In this document: in pieces, positions 21,254 through 34,361 of the stretch
Numbering within the stretch: position 1 is the stretch's first letter
How the letters are laid out: each line of letters opens with the position of its first letter
Assembly: GCA_037367405.1 (NCBI GenBank)
Contig: JAZKJV010009775.1
Location: 620,001-684,000 of the forward strand
Length of the DNA: 64,000 bases
Reading direction: 5' to 3'
Source: Ottelia alismoides
Lineage: Eukaryota; Streptophyta; Magnoliopsida; Alismatales; Hydrocharitaceae
Translations under genes and position numbers: made by a program
The notes under the pieces: model-generated
Seen by the model: the letters and a program-made list of their open reading frames with translations, nothing else
Databases searched by the model: none
Told to the model about the DNA's origin: nothing

Positions 21254-24019
21254 TGATGAATCGCGAAATCGGCCCTTTAATAATGCTAAATTAGCACCTT
21301 AATATGTCGTGGCAGTCGGGCCAATTCGGGTCATCAAAAGATCATCTCATTTAAATATATGCCATAATGAATCAAAATGAGATGATCGTATATTTTTTTT
21401 ACTTGGTAAGATACCAAGGTCGAACTCAGGGACACGAGCCTCTCTCATATTAATCCGATTTAAATGTGTTTAACTCTAGTGTTGAAATAAATCGTATAGG
21501 TCAAATGATGCATAGACACAACATGACAATGCAAGACAATGTATTAAAAATGAACATGCATTTTTTTAAACATTTTTTTAATACAAATGAATGAACATGC
21601 AAAGCAAATGTTATGCCCAAATAATCACTTAAGCCATAGCAAAAAAATGCAAGTTGAATTGAGTCAGCATTTAGAAGCATACTACTCTCATTAAACAAGT
21701 GAGCATGATAATTAAAGAGATCAAGGCACTTAAGCAATAAAATAATTCATCACAGTTCATAATCTCAAATCTGAATTTTAACCATGCCATAGTGAAGAGG
21801 ACGAGAAGAGCTTCGAAACGAAACTGAAAACAACTTGATTGGAGCTATATAGCTCAAGATATTCAAGTTCAAACATAAGGGCATAATTGAAATAAAACAT
21901 GAAAAGATAACTACAAAAAGGTCCCTGGAAAGGACTGAAATGCAATAAAAATAAGGCGCGAGACCTTCCCTGTAATTTACCCAAAAGCGCGGGGACCTTT
22001 TTGCAAATATGGAGAAGTTCGAGGGCGTCTCTGCAAAATTCCCAAATAGCACGTGCGCTGCACGTGCTACTCAGGCTCGGAAGGAGGCTCGGGTTCGGCA
22101 GAGGCTCGGAGATGCTTCGGCTAGGCTCGGACGATATGAAGCTCGGTGCAGGCTCGGTCGAGGCTCGGGGCATCCAAGCCTCTGGCTCGGTGGCTGAGGC
22201 TCGGGGGCTCTCTGGTGTCGCCACGTGTCTAGGTATGGACCATTCGATCGAGGTGATCGAATGGCTCTGGAAGTCGGCGACGTGGTTGCTCCTCAGCCGT
22301 TGGATGAACGCTCGGAGGGATCATCCAACGGCGCCTGTACGCTCTCCTTCTTTGACTGCTGGCGGCGGAGTTCGAGCTCCGGCGAGAAGCTCCAAGCTCC
22401 GCCGCTCCTTCCTGGTCCAGGTGTAGCTCGCCCGAGGCTCCTAAAGGGTCGTCGATGAAGCTTAGAGCCCGGGCGATGCGTCTGGTGGCTCATATCGGTT
22501 CGCCGGGGTTCCAATGTCGAAGACGACAGTCGCGAAAATGGCCCGGCGACTTCTCCGACCATTGAAGAAGTTGATCGACCTGCATAGTTAGTACATAGCC
22601 GAAGCAAGGGTGGATCGCATGTGAATGGAACGGGAGCTCATATGGGGCGGAGCTATTGAAGGGGTTATCAGAGCGAGAGAGTGGTCAACTGGACCGAATT
22701 AAATAGAAGGAATCAGAGAAAAATTCAAGAAAAAGAGAAGGAGACTTACCGGAGGTTGGGCGGAGCGGGAGCTTGGGATGGGGACTCGAGAAGGTCCCCG
22801 GGTCTTCGCTGAACCTCCGCAGCTACTGGAGGCAGCTCGGGCGGTCACCTGGAGGCACCGCAGCTCCGCCGTCGGAGGCGGAGGGTCTCACCGGGCTTGG
22901 AGTCGTCATCGCTCGATCACACCGCCTCCCCCTGTCACGGGGAGGCGGAGGAGGGTTGGGCTCCCTTCCTCGTAAAGGTGGACAGCTGGGGACAGTGGAG
23001 GAGGCGGTGGTTTTAAAGGGCGAAGTGGCGGAAGTGTTGGTGGACGACGAGGATTTGAGGGGGAAATGGGAGGACTGGAGAGGGTTTCGTGGGTTGACGA
23101 GGAGTTCGCGAGGGAGGTGGATGACGGGGGAAGATCGTGGGGTTGTTGGCGTGTGGAAGTGATGGAGGATGATGACGGGAAAAATGGAAGGGGGCGAGTG
23201 AGGCGCGAGGTGGAAATCGTGGGAAGAAGGGCTGACGGGAGGTTGACGACGGAGTCCTGGCCGTTGGATCGTGAGATCCAACGGCTAGGGTTTGGGCGCG
23301 AGCGAGCGGTTGCGATCAGATCTGCGGCGGTGCGATCGAAGGTCCAGGATTCAGCCACGTGTCGCGCTGCGGAGTAAGGCGCTGACGAGAGGCTTGGATA
23401 GGGAGCTAAGATGATCGAAGGGTAGAGGCACGCCATAGGAAGGAGCGGCCGAGATGGAAATCAAGAGCACGATCAAAGGGTGCAAGATGTGACACGTGGC
23501 ACGCTCTGATGAATGGCGGGAACGAGTGGTGCGGATTGAGAGCGGGACTGATCTGACGGTCAAGGGCAATGGCGCGTGTGGAGAAGACTGAGCCGTTGGA
23601 TCAAGAGGAGGATCCAATGGCTGAGGAAGCTGGCGGATAAGACAAAGAGAGCCGGGCCACGTGGCGCCCCCAGAATGGGCCACGTGGCCCAATCAGAGTT
23701 ATTCAAACTTCAAGTTGAAAAATGAAGGTCAAGATGGCCGAATTTGAGAAAACTCAAAACATGAAAGTTGTAGATCTTGACGAGATCTACAATTTTCATG
23801 TTGGCCAAAACTGGAGATGAAGTCAAACAAAGACACGAAATATTTGTGAGGGTATTTTTGAGTCTAAAAATACCACGATTTTTGTTTTGCCATTTTTTTG
23901 TGGTTTTTAATTTATTTAGGACTCTGTTAATTATTAGACAATAACAGGGTTTTATTGACAAAAACTTAAGCAAGGGGGTTACTTATGAGAAATAAAGATG
24001 ATGAAACTGAGGTTCATCA
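21254..24019 (-). repeat. LARD 5' LTR (high-coordinate copy)
   Basis: This is the second LTR, 2766 bp, collinear without gaps with 15349-18114 at an offset of 5905. Differences are scattered substitutions, mostly transitions. The hairpins, CACGTG boxes and GGCTCGG cluster are all preserved. Confidence 0.95.
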
Positions 24020-24024
24020 GTGAG
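24020..24024. repeat. Target-site duplication GTGAG (right) of LARD
   Basis: This is the partner of 15344-15348. Confidence 0.95.
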
Positions 24025-25260
24025 TACGATCAACGCATGCCAAAGCACAAGAGCAGTAGCTGACACTTCTCTGGGGGTAGGTGTCTTCCACTTCTACCTA
24101 GTAGAGTACTGGAGGACCATCCATAGTTCAACACATTTATTACGTGCAAACCCCTGACCAGGTCCTGCAACATTCACAACTGATTGTCCTGTACCAACAC
24201 GAAATTCCATACATTCCTGAATAGCAGGCTCCCCTTCCCCTATCATTCAGGAGGTAAACGGTATCTGGAACGACCGAGAGCGCAACCATCCCCATCCATC
24301 ATGGTATGGCTAGTTGGATTCCTAGCAGGGTCAAAGAGCCCACTAGTTTCAGGGAGGCAGACTACAGCAGTACCAACACCAACACTTCCAGCCTCAGTAT
24401 CAGTCTCCACATCACTTCCAAAACTAGAGACATGGCTAGCAGCAACAGTCAGCATATTTTCCACAGACCTACCATCAATAGCAGAATGCATATTTCCCTC
24501 CTCCTCCTCATTACAAGCAATATGTATACCAACAACCTCCTCATTACTAGTCTCAGCGACAACCCATCATTGAGCACCCCAAGACACCTTTTGTGAATCC
24601 AACACTTGATCAGTTGGCATTGCTGACGAAGAATATGAATGATCTTACTTAGAGGCTTGACGACCTAACTGCAACAAAGACATTGATCCCATCACGGTCA
24701 AATCCGATCCCAAAAACTTCAGACACAAGGAGCAGGTAGCCCCTGACCCATCCTCACCCGAGATAGGTATGGCCATTAATTTTACATGTTTATCTCACGC
24801 CATTCATCTTAGGAGCAGTAGGAGATTGCAACCGCCTTTACAACCGTTGGGATTGAGAGAGCCAGCCACTGAGAGAGCTTCACCTTCTACATCACATTGC
24901 CAAGACCCAGTGTACCACCACTTGAGTATGGAGTTTCACCATCTTCACCATCATCATCTTCACCTTCTCCAGATAGATGCAGATCATAGTCAGCAAGGGA
25001 GAAAACACCATTCGTGGATTCTTCCTCTTCACCACCAGCAACATCCCATCTTATATTAGATTTTGTTTTTCCTTCCCTTGTTTTTGACAACACTGTACAG
25101 ATTAATTGTGGTTGTTCCATTGTACATAAGGATTCTTTTGAATAATCAAAATGCACATTGGAATGTTTCTTCTGATTTTGTGTCATTTCCTTCTACTTTA
25201 AGTAAAACCAAGAAAATCCAAAAACTAAAAATAACCCTATCTGATCCTGGAGTGGTTGAG
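24025..25260 (+). pseudogene. Gag C-terminal region of gypsy-2
   Basis: Gag resumes after the LARD element. The sequence encodes, across shifting frames, a region rich in Gln, Pro, Ser and Thr (CAG and CCA-rich at about 24360-24450) and a later His-rich repeat region near 24930-24970. This resembles the Q/P-rich gag tail of gypsy-3 at 42.6-43.4 kb. Stops are frequent and no zinc knuckle is visible. It leads into the protease. Confidence 0.55.
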
Positions 25261-25915
25261 ATTTTACATAACATATTTTTAGAGATGCCACTACTTAAGG
25301 CCGTGGAGTACATGCCTACAGTGAAAAAAGGAATGAAAGAAGCATGTATACGAAAGTGTCAAACAAGGCAGAACAAATGAAATAGAACAGAAAAACATAT
25401 CTTGACCTTGGCCACAGTTCATGCCATCAGCAACCTCCCACCCAAAAAGAAAGATAAGCGAGCACCTCACATCCGTTGCCACATTTTGATCAAGAATTTG
25501 AGATCACTCTTCTTGATAGCAGATCCTCCAGTAATCTCATGCCATTCTCTCTACTCAAAGAGTTTGGGTTAGGGCCACTTAGATCAACCAGGATGATCCT
25601 TCAGTTTGCTGAGAGATCGATCAAGAGGCCGAGGGGCATTTTAGAGAACGTTATTGTAATGGTGCGGGGAATGGAATTCCTTATTGATTTTGTTGTCATG
25701 GATATGGACACACCTGCACCCTTACTCCAACCCCAATCATACCAGGTCGACCATTCCTCCGAACGGCCAAAGTAGTAGTTTAATATGGTACCAGAGATAT
25801 CATCTTTCACTCTAGTAGTGACAAGGTAAAAATTGAGACGATCTCTGATCTTAAACCATCACCACCACTAGTGAAATTAGCCAAGTTCAGTCTAACCCCA
25901 ATAGCCTGAACATAT
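25261..25915 (+). pseudogene. Aspartic protease region of gypsy-2
   Basis: Segments in order are FLEMPLLKAVEYMPTVKKGM (to 25380, then a frame break), the retropepsin motif ITLLDSRSSSNLMPF in the frame at 25476-25775, KEFGLGPLRSTRMILQFA, and PFLRTAKVV in a neighbouring frame. The usual Gly after the catalytic DS is Arg here (LLDSRS against LLDSGS in gypsy-1), so the active site is damaged. The linker continues to about 25915, where gypsy-3 begins. Confidence 0.8.
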
Positions 25916-26387
25916 CCCCTCTATACTTAAAATTTGCTAGTCCTTGAGCAAATAAAGAATAAATAAGTTGGAATAACCCTTGATTGTGCATGCAAATACA
26001 AGAATTGATCTGTTCAAGAACTCTCGATTTTAGAAATCCCAAAATTCTAAGATGAACCAAGCTCTAGTCAAAAGGTATCCAATTTCTCTAATCATTAGAC
26101 TCTCTCTGTATACATATATAATAGGGATACGACTTTAAGTGTGGACTGCAGTTACAAGAGTAGAGTCGCAACGTCACCCAAGGTTCCTGTCCAAGAGACT
26201 CTCCTAAGAACCCAATCCTCAACACTAGAGAATAAACCATTTCTTGCATCCAATCCACCGTCTCTTTAGTTGTCAGACTTGAAAGTGTAGATGATGGCCA
26301 GTTGATGGAGGGCATAGGATTGTGTCATTTCTTATCTCCCTCTCATTGGAACAAGGATTCTCTCAAATGACTTATTACTCAACGCAT

Positions 26388-26630
26388 ATTTTTGGTGTTG
26401 ATCAGTGCGCACGTCAAGAGAAGTTGGAGTCGTATGCACTTGTTTTCCTCGGAGTACACCAGGGTGTGCCTTTTTTGAGTACCTATTGTACCTTCTACAC
26501 CCAGAATTGTAACATTTACGATGTAGAGCCCTTTTTTGGTGCAAGCCCGACTCCTGTTCCTAATAGCGGTGGTCCAAGTGGACACTTTGAAATGGTTGGG
26601 AGCGCTCGCATTTGGTGGAAGCTCTTTTGA
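26388..26630 (-). other. Conserved 3' UTR block (gypsy-3 copy)
   Basis: It is close to 90 percent identical by eye to LARD 18590-18836, more than most other shared parts of these elements. Function is unknown. Confidence 0.6.
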
Positions 26631-27490
26631 TGATTGACTTTGTGGAAAGAGAGCTTATTTCAACATTGATGTTTCTTTGCTTTATTTTTGGTTAGCTCCA
26701 CTGCTTTTACCAAGAGTTGGCACACACTAGTCAGCATTTTATTTTATTTTATCATACCCTGGTACTTAGGTAAATGTCAAGAGATAGTACAAGAACCATG
26801 TTCACATACTGGCTAAAGGTGCTGACACTCGGATTTCATTGAGCCTTCATTGATTTTATCCCATCCTCAAGCATCATTAAATCAGGTCCAAACTCAAATC
26901 CCTCATCCCAGTTCCTCAAGTGAAATTTAAACTCATCTCATCATAACTGCAGTCATGTATGTGAGGTGTTGATCGTATTCTTAAGGTAGAGACTAAGCAT
27001 GCAATATAGCACACAAATCTTTTAAACTAGGGAAATGTCAATAATTAAGTCAAAGACCCTAATAACTAAGACTGGTTAACTCAAAATCTCAAGACCTCAT
27101 AAACCAAGTGTTCTTGAACATCACAAGTCTTGTGTGAATGTGAAAGTGTTAGGGACTAAACCAACTTATTAGTTAGTTTTTTTTATTTTTTTTTATTTTT
27201 TGTGATTTTGATTTTTTTTGAAAAGGAAAGGAAAGAAAGAAAGATGTTTTTTTTTCAAAAGTTTTTCCTTAAAAAAACACAATTTTTTAATTTTTTTAAA
27301 GCAGATAAAGAAAGAAAAGAGATTCTTTTTGTTTTCTTTGAAAAAGTTTTTTTAAGAAAATAAGGGAAGAAAAGAGATTTTTTTGAAAAAGTTTTTTTTA
27401 CCAATTTTACCCACTCTGTAATTATTGTAATATATACAAAAATATGTGAAAGTACGAGCTATGGGAAAAGTATATATGTAATATACACAC

Positions 27491-27750
27491 ACCCCCTATA
27501 CTTAGCATGTGCTATGTCCTCAAAGCATAAGAAGCGAGAAAAAGACATAGTTTGTGCTAAGCGTAGGACAACTAAAACAATAAAAAAGTATATAAGTCGA
27601 TCCGCCCCCTATACTTAGGCTCTAGTCAGCCTAAGTGCAGAAGAAGAGCAAAAATGGGGTGGTCGAGGTCAAGAGGTGAAATGGATGAGTATATACACAT
27701 GGCGGGCATCGATCCTCCCTATACTTAGGCTCTGGTTAACCTAAGTGTAG
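27491..27750 (-). repeat. Hairpin and purine-tract array in gypsy-3 (3 units)
   Basis: Unit 1 has arms TGCTATG and CAAAGCA (27510-27516, 27521-27527, one mismatch). Unit 2 has arms ACTTAGGCT and AGCCTAAGT (27613-27621, 27628-27636). Unit 3 has CTTAGG and CCTAAG arms near 27723-27735. Each is preceded on the plus strand by a pyrimidine run ending CCTATACTTA. Order and spacing match LARD 19913-20127. Confidence 0.8.
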
Positions 27751-27930
27751 GACAGGATTAAGTGTGAGACTCGATGTGATCTGGAGAATATCAGAGAAGG
27801 GAGAATGTACAAGAGGAATGAATCTTCTGAGTTGTTGAATCTTGATGCTGCATCTTCATAAAGAATAATATGATGTATCTGCTCTATGCTCGCTCTGCAT
27901 GAAGTTGATGACCTCAACTTGGACCAACTG

Positions 27931-29164
27931 CTATTTAGAATCTACAAAATGCTTCAACAGTTGTCCATTAACCACATGGAATTGTGCACCATCTGTGAGA
28001 TCAACTATCTCTACACTTCCATTCCTGTTCACTTTCTTAACAATAAAGGGACCCATCCATTTAGATTTGAGATTCACATAGAACATCTTCAAACCGACAT
28101 TAAACAACCATACCTTTTGCCCAGGGATAAAGTTTTTGCACCTAATGTGCTAATAATGCTATTTCTTCACTTTGTCCTTATAAATCAAACTGTTGTCATA
28201 TGCCCTGTTTCAGATTTCCACGAGCTCGTTCAAGTTCAAGTCTCGGCAAAGCTTCCCTAAGTGACAACTCCAATTAATCTGCTTAATTGCTCATTCAGAT
28301 TTGTGAATCAGATCTACGGGAAAATGACATGGCTTGCCATAGATCATTCTGAATGGTGAAGTACCAAAAGGTGTCTTGTAGGATGTCCTATAGACCCACA
28401 GAACTTGGTCCAAGAGCTGGGACTAGTTCTTTCTATCGTGACGAACCAACTTCTGCAAAATATTCTTCACCTCTCTGTTCGAAACCTCTGCCATGCCATT
28501 GGACTGTGGGTGGTAAGGACTAGTAACTCTGTGCTCAAATCCGTAGTCCTTTGCTAAAGATCTCATATCTCAGTTCACAAAGTGGCTAACCCCATCTGAT
28601 ATCAAAACTTTTGGCACCTCGAACCTAGCAATAATATGGTCTCTCACAAACTTACAGGCAATCTTGTTGTCTACGATTTGGGTTGGGATAGCCTCCACCG
28701 ACCTTGATAAATAGTCAACCGCCAACAAGATGTACTCCTGTCCTTGGCTGTTGGGAAAGGGACCCATAAAATCTATGCTCCATGCATCAAAAACATCACA
28801 AATAATCACCGGCTGCATGGGCATCTCATCTCTCTGTCCAACTATCCCTCCCATCATTTGACAAATCGGGCACGACCGTACAAAATCAATAGCATCTCTA
28901 AACATGGTCGGCCAATACAATCCACATTGAAGTATCTTGTGAGCGATTTTCTTCCCCGAATGGTGTCCTCCAGCCTCAAGTGAATGACAATATGTGAAGA
29001 CACTCTAGTACTCCTCCTAAGGAATACACCTTCTCCAAACACAATCCGGCCCTTCGAAGAAAAGGAAAGGATCGCCCCAGTAGTATCTCCTCGAATTCGA
29101 CTTCAGTCGGTCAATGTTGCTCTTAGTCCAACCATGGGGAACTTGCTTGGAGACAAGATAGTTC
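27931..29164 (-). pseudogene. Integrase of gypsy-3
   Basis: All three integrase parts are recognisable. The zinc-binding N-terminus has GGHHSGKK and CPICQ, giving the HHCC set. The catalytic core has WSIDFMGPFPNSQG (Asp), LISDGVSHF (Asp) and NGMAEVSNREVK (Glu). The C-terminus has GPFIVKKVNRNGSVEIVDL and VVNGQLLKHF. The protein ends at a stop near 27931. Several in-frame stops (for example after GVSHFVN) and small frame changes make it non-functional. It would insert the cDNA into the nuclear genome in an intact element. Its upstream end continues at 39566 beyond copia-A. Confidence 0.88.
29160..29164. repeat. Target-site duplication AGTTC (left) of copia-A
   Basis: AGTTC abuts the LTR and recurs at 39561-39565. 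Confidence 0.93.
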
Positions 29165-31632
29165 TGAAGGATATTGTGAATCCTCAAGCGCATCACAGAA
29201 GCATGATGATCGCATCTTATACGATTAGGGCGACTAGTCGTACCAGTCGCAAGGTGCAGCGGAATTTAAAAAAAATTAAATCAAGTGGTGAAACTACATG
29301 ATCACAAGAACGTTTCTTGGATCATTTCATCAAACCACAAAGTATTAGAAATACCTCTTGAATCATGGTTGCGATCACGAGATCTTTAAAGCAAGAGATC
29401 CTCTTGTCTCAAGTCCGATCCACGAAGGCAGCACTTGCGGGTGCGATGATGAGACGTGTGACTCCCCCAATCCTCAACGAAGATCCAAGCCTTGAATCCC
29501 CTGATTTCGTCCAACGAAATCTGTCATCTTCCTCTAGAGCAAGCATCCCCAAAGAAGATGGAGATCCTCGAGTAGTCGAAGGCGAAGGTGAGAAGGTCTC
29601 TCTCAATACACAAGGTGGACGACCACCTTAGAGAGAGAGATGGAGAGAATGAGAGAGAGTCAGAGAGCGAGTAGGCGTGTACTCTTGTGTTGTATGTCTC
29701 TCAAGGGTTAGGGTTGCCCTCCTTATATATTAGTTTGGGATCCAATGGATCTCAATCTATGGCATACATAGATCCAACGGCTAGGTTGATCCTTGTATCA
29801 ATCAACGACCATGATTGTTGTTGGTTAAAAACCAACAACATTAATTTATATTAAATTAATTATATGTTGCATTATTATCAACACAATTTAATTTAAATAT
29901 AAGCTAATTATTAAGAGATAACAAGATAACAAATAAGGGAAACAACAAATCACCCCTGAAAAATAGGGGTCGTCACCTATGACTAAGTCATTAGTGACAC
30001 CACCTCTTCTGGTGGTGATTTGTCTCCTTTTTTTATCCTATTATTTCTTAATAAATTACAATAACTTTTATTGCAATAATATCCACCAAATTAATTCCAA
30101 ATTAATTTGTGAATATTTCAATCATGCTATTGAAAAATATGTGAACCATATTCACAACCTAAATTAATTTGTAAATTACATTTCCAATTAATTAATTAAT
30201 GTGAATCCAATTCGCATTAATAATTAACAAATGCTATTTACAAAATTTCTCTCTCTCTGATATATATCATAAATCACATTTATAATATACACAGATATTA
30301 TGGATAGCACTATCCAAGATCTGCTTTTCCTTGATAATTAAATCTCATTTAATTATCTTGGACAATCATTCTCACAATATGAATCTTATTCATACTATGC
30401 TTGATAATTAAATGATCAAGACCTTCTTGCTTGGATACAAAATTCATCATAGGAATTATTCCTGAACTCCTTCAAGAATAATGTGCTTTCTCCGCAGATA
30501 CATGGAGATAAGGACAAGGCCATTGTATTGTTCCACGTATAGTGATTTGGATGTTGAGATCTCATCTCAAATCCAGATCTAACGGACCTCCCATAGATGC
30601 TTGATTAAATCAAGTCCGTATACTTAATCTTTTCATTGCATCTGAATCACATTCAGATCATTACTTCTCTACTGAGAGGAGTCACTAAAATCCAGACATG
30701 TTTCATCACTCCCTCGGACTGGGAGCGTCATGGTTATACAATCGTTTATGATGACATCATCCTCAGGTATTCCCGATACCTGCACATCCTGCATACTGGA
30801 AGACCAATGATCAACCTGAAGATGAAGATCAATTTTACACTGTCTTCTTCAGGGTTTGATCACCAAGTTTCTCAATCTTGGTCATTGGGATTTGGTATCG
30901 ATCATATGCTTTCCCAAAGCATATACCATACCTTCAAATTCTTGTCATGATTCCAAAGCATGACGACCATGCATGGAATTTGATCGGTCCCAATACCTCA
31001 TGAGTGAGCTCATGTCTTCTGGTTCATAAGTGAACATGTATGATCCCTTTGAGAGATCGTATTACTCATATGCCCTTATATGCACACCAGCTCGCCGGTG
31101 TATAGACCTTGGTTAGGTCATCAACCTAATGGTCTGCCAAATGTACATACTCAAACATATAGTAACACATATGTCTCTGGTCAGAGGATGTGTGCCTATG
31201 TTGTGATAGTATTCAACATAGGACTTAGGTTATCTCGATCTCGCTAAGTCAACCCTTTGACCTAACTAATCTGACACCTCCGAATCACTATTCCCATGCA
31301 AAGGACCTGCATCAAGAGGTAAGTCAGATATCATCCCATGTGAGAAAGGATTGCCATCTCCTACTCAGGCTGGAGATCATCCCCTAATAATCATTTGATG
31401 GTGCTTGATGAGTCCTCTATCAAACCCATTAGATATTCATCCAACCACCAGCCTCTATGATTCATTTAATGAATCAACAACTATATGATTATCAAGAAGG
31501 CCATGGTACATAACCCTAATTGTACAGAGGAACCTATTATGCAAATTAGTTATTCTTCGATTCAGATACGAGTATGATAATCGCAATAATATTTATTGCA
31601 TAATGGCTCACCGTGGGCTCGCATGTCCAACA
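29165..31632 (-). repeat. 3' LTR of copia-A
   Basis: The plus strand runs from TGAAGGATATTGTG to GCATGTCCAACA (2468 bp). The candidate TATA box on the minus strand is TATATAAGG at 29721-29729. Open frames at 29365-29631 and 30636-30950 recur in the other LTR in altered form and are not genes. Confidence 0.92.
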
Positions 31633-31647
31633 ATCTCCCACTAGCCC
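31633..31647 (-). other. Polypurine tract of copia-A
   Basis: The sense strand reads GGGCTAGTGGGAGAT directly before the 3' LTR, identical to copia-B. Confidence 0.88.
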
Positions 31648-34321
31648 AAAGAGCCATTAATGGGCTAATCATTTAAATCCATACTCATGTGACAATCACA
31701 GGCTTTTTAGAAAATAGATAGGTAAGCTGATCAGTCACTCTGTTCCCGCGAGACTACGCCAAGTCCTTTTATGGCACTTGCATATCCCAGTAACAGTGCT
31801 CGCATCTAATGCGAATGTTGCATCTAATGCAACCAATACTCAATCTTGTCAGTCATAGTGTCCTTGACACTACAGCTCAAAAAATTATTATTATAACCAA
31901 TATGTAATTTCAATTATCCTTATCAGAATACCCTTATCCCTGGAGATCCCTATCTCCTAAGGTATTCGTAGTCCTTTTAGATCTCCATCTAAAAGTCTTA
32001 ATTTCTTGAAGATAAGATTTAGAGATCGCCATCTCAAAAGTCTTGTCATATTTGAAGATGTTGTTATTACTGCAATCAAGTGTTCTATCTCCATAGTAGG
32101 ATTAGTAACAGTTTACTACTCCCAATGCATGGCAGATATCTGGCTTTTGTACACATCCATCACACACTTAGCTTCTCGTAACTGATGCACAAGTGCAAGT
32201 AGTTCTAGCATTCACTTCCTCAACTCTTTGAGTTGCTATCCCTTTAGATAAGTCAGTACCAAATCTTAAGGTAAGAAAGCCTTTCTTAGAATTTCCAGAA
32301 AAATGGAACATGTCCAAGGTGTACTACAAATGTGACAGTCCCAATACCTTCTTTTCTTTGCTTCTGAACATCTTCAGAACTAAGATCTAAGAGGCATCTT
32401 TGAGATCATATCTCAAGGTATGGAATAGCCAGATCACAAAACATTTATTATCATCCTTATATCATTCCAAATGATTAGGATATTATCTACATTTAGCATG
32501 ATGAACACAATGGCACTCCCACTAAGCTTCACATGGTACACCAAGATTATATCTGAAATTATAACATTTATAGTTTCATCAAATCTTATGTTCCAACAAC
32601 AAGAAGCTTATTTGAGTATGTAGATGGATTTCTTTAGCTTTCACACCTTACTTTCCCCAATCATGAAGCCCTGGGGCTACTTCATGTGAATATCCTCAGA
32701 GAGGTATTCTTAGAGGAATGAATATTGACTTACACCTTGAAGATGCAATAGTCAAGTTGTGTAGCTAAGGTTATCAATATTATGATGATTTTAAGCATGG
32801 TTATCGAAGAGCAAGTCTCATTGCAAGCAATGTCTTCTCTTCTGGTGTATAGCTCATGGCTATGAACTGTGCTTTGAAGGTCTCTACCTTCTCATCAGGT
32901 TTCCTCTTTCTCTTGAAGATCCATTTACACCTTAATGGGTCAAACCCTTATAAGTGGATCCTCGAGGGTCTATATACAACATTTGTATATGAAGTCTACT
33001 TTAGACTTTATTTCTAATATCCATTTTTCCATGTCATGATCCTCAGGAGCTTCATCACATGAAGTTCAATCATTTTCAGACTTAACTGACATATGGAATA
33101 CATCTTCAAAGTCATTTGAAGAGGTATTAGTGCTTCATCTTTAATGATCCTTTTAGTTTCTGATTTCAGGAGCCTCATTATCTTCTCAAGATCAAACAAG
33201 TTCCTCCACTTCATTTTATCTTGATTCTCAAGAGTCTCAATCCCTAAGAATCATATTCTCAGAGATGAGATCTTTTAAGAATCTCAAGGTCATAAAGTAG
33301 GTATCCAATACCATCCTTTATTTTCTTAATGAAGTAGCACTCTTTAGTGCTCGATTCCAGCTTATTTGCATGGAATCTTATTAAGGATATATAATGTAGT
33401 CTCTACTACATATATACCGGGAAACTAAGAGGAAATTATGCTAAAAATTCATCATTGATCAAATCATGTCACACATGATCCAATTGTATCTCCCTACAAC
33501 TCCATTGAGTTTAGGTGTGTTAGGAGGATTGAGATAGAAATGATATTCACATCTTCATAAGGCATTCCTTGAATTCATCTAATAGATACTTGCTACCTTA
33601 GTTAGATCAAATTCATTTAATCTTCCTTCAAACTTTGGTTCTAAACCAAAATTGTGAAATCTTCGAACATTTGAAAGGTTTCTCAGTTGAAGAGAAGAAA
33701 TCTTATATCATACATAATCATCAATAGATATCACATATCCATAATGTTTACTATGATATAGATGATTCACAGACATCAATATGTATGAGATCCCGAATAC
33801 CTTGACATCTTACACCTTTCCTAAGAGAAGAGTGCATTGGACATTCTTCGAATACAATATTCACAAGTATGTAAGATTTAGAGATTTAGACATTCTAAAG
33901 TTTCATATCTTACTAGTCTATTGATCTCATCAGTAGACATATGTCCAAGACTTGACGCCAAATCATTGTCAAATGATCTTCATCCTCCTATTGATCTTAT
34001 GAAGGTTTTTATTTTCGATAATAGAAATCTTAATGAACCATTCATTAATTTTCTAATTTTGTGGAGTCCACTAGATGTTAGATTACCATCTGAAATATAT
34101 ATCCATCATAACTCTTTATGATAGTTCTATTTTAGAATTCATGTTTATTTCCAACATTTAGAAACAAACAATGAGTGTATTCTAGGTCATAGAGACATTC
34201 TCTAAGACTAAGGGCTCTCCCACTGAGAATATGAAGTATATCTATCCAACAGAGATTGCTGCAACAATTGCATCAATATCCATGTAGATGACTATTAAAC
34301 CTTAAGATCAAAATTGTAATC

Positions 34322-34361
<40 letters not shown>

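Larger units (their letters stand above)
15349..24019 (-). mobile_element. Young non-autonomous LARD-type LTR retrotransposon
   Basis: This 8671-bp element has two LTRs of identical length (2766 bp, about 16 differences seen by eye, roughly 0.6 percent). It has a perfect tRNA-Asp primer site next to the high-coordinate LTR, a purine tract next to the other, and perfect GTGAG duplications. The 3.1-kb internal region carries no gag, protease, RT, RNase H or integrase. It consists of a leader and a 3' UTR that match those of gypsy-3. It must have moved using proteins from an autonomous Athila-like relative (inference). It is the youngest insertion here by LTR divergence and sits in the gypsy-2 gag. 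Confidence 0.92.
25916..27930 (-). other. 3' UTR of gypsy-3
   Basis: The region starts at the candidate purine tract (plus strand CCCCTCTATACTT at 25917) with an imperfect TTGCT/AGCAA hairpin. It continues with a 1.25-kb stretch collinear with LARD 18115-19400, then a T-rich and A-rich low-complexity tract (27170-27410) and the hairpin array (27491-27750). No envelope-like gene is present. Minus-strand frames at 26088-26315, 26332-26544 and 26379-26585 have no known domain. Confidence 0.7.

Noticed and set aside
29767..29790. AGATCCAACGGCT in copia-A LTR as a link to the LARD hairpins
   Set aside because: Only one arm is present and no hairpin forms. Similar words are common in plant LTRs.
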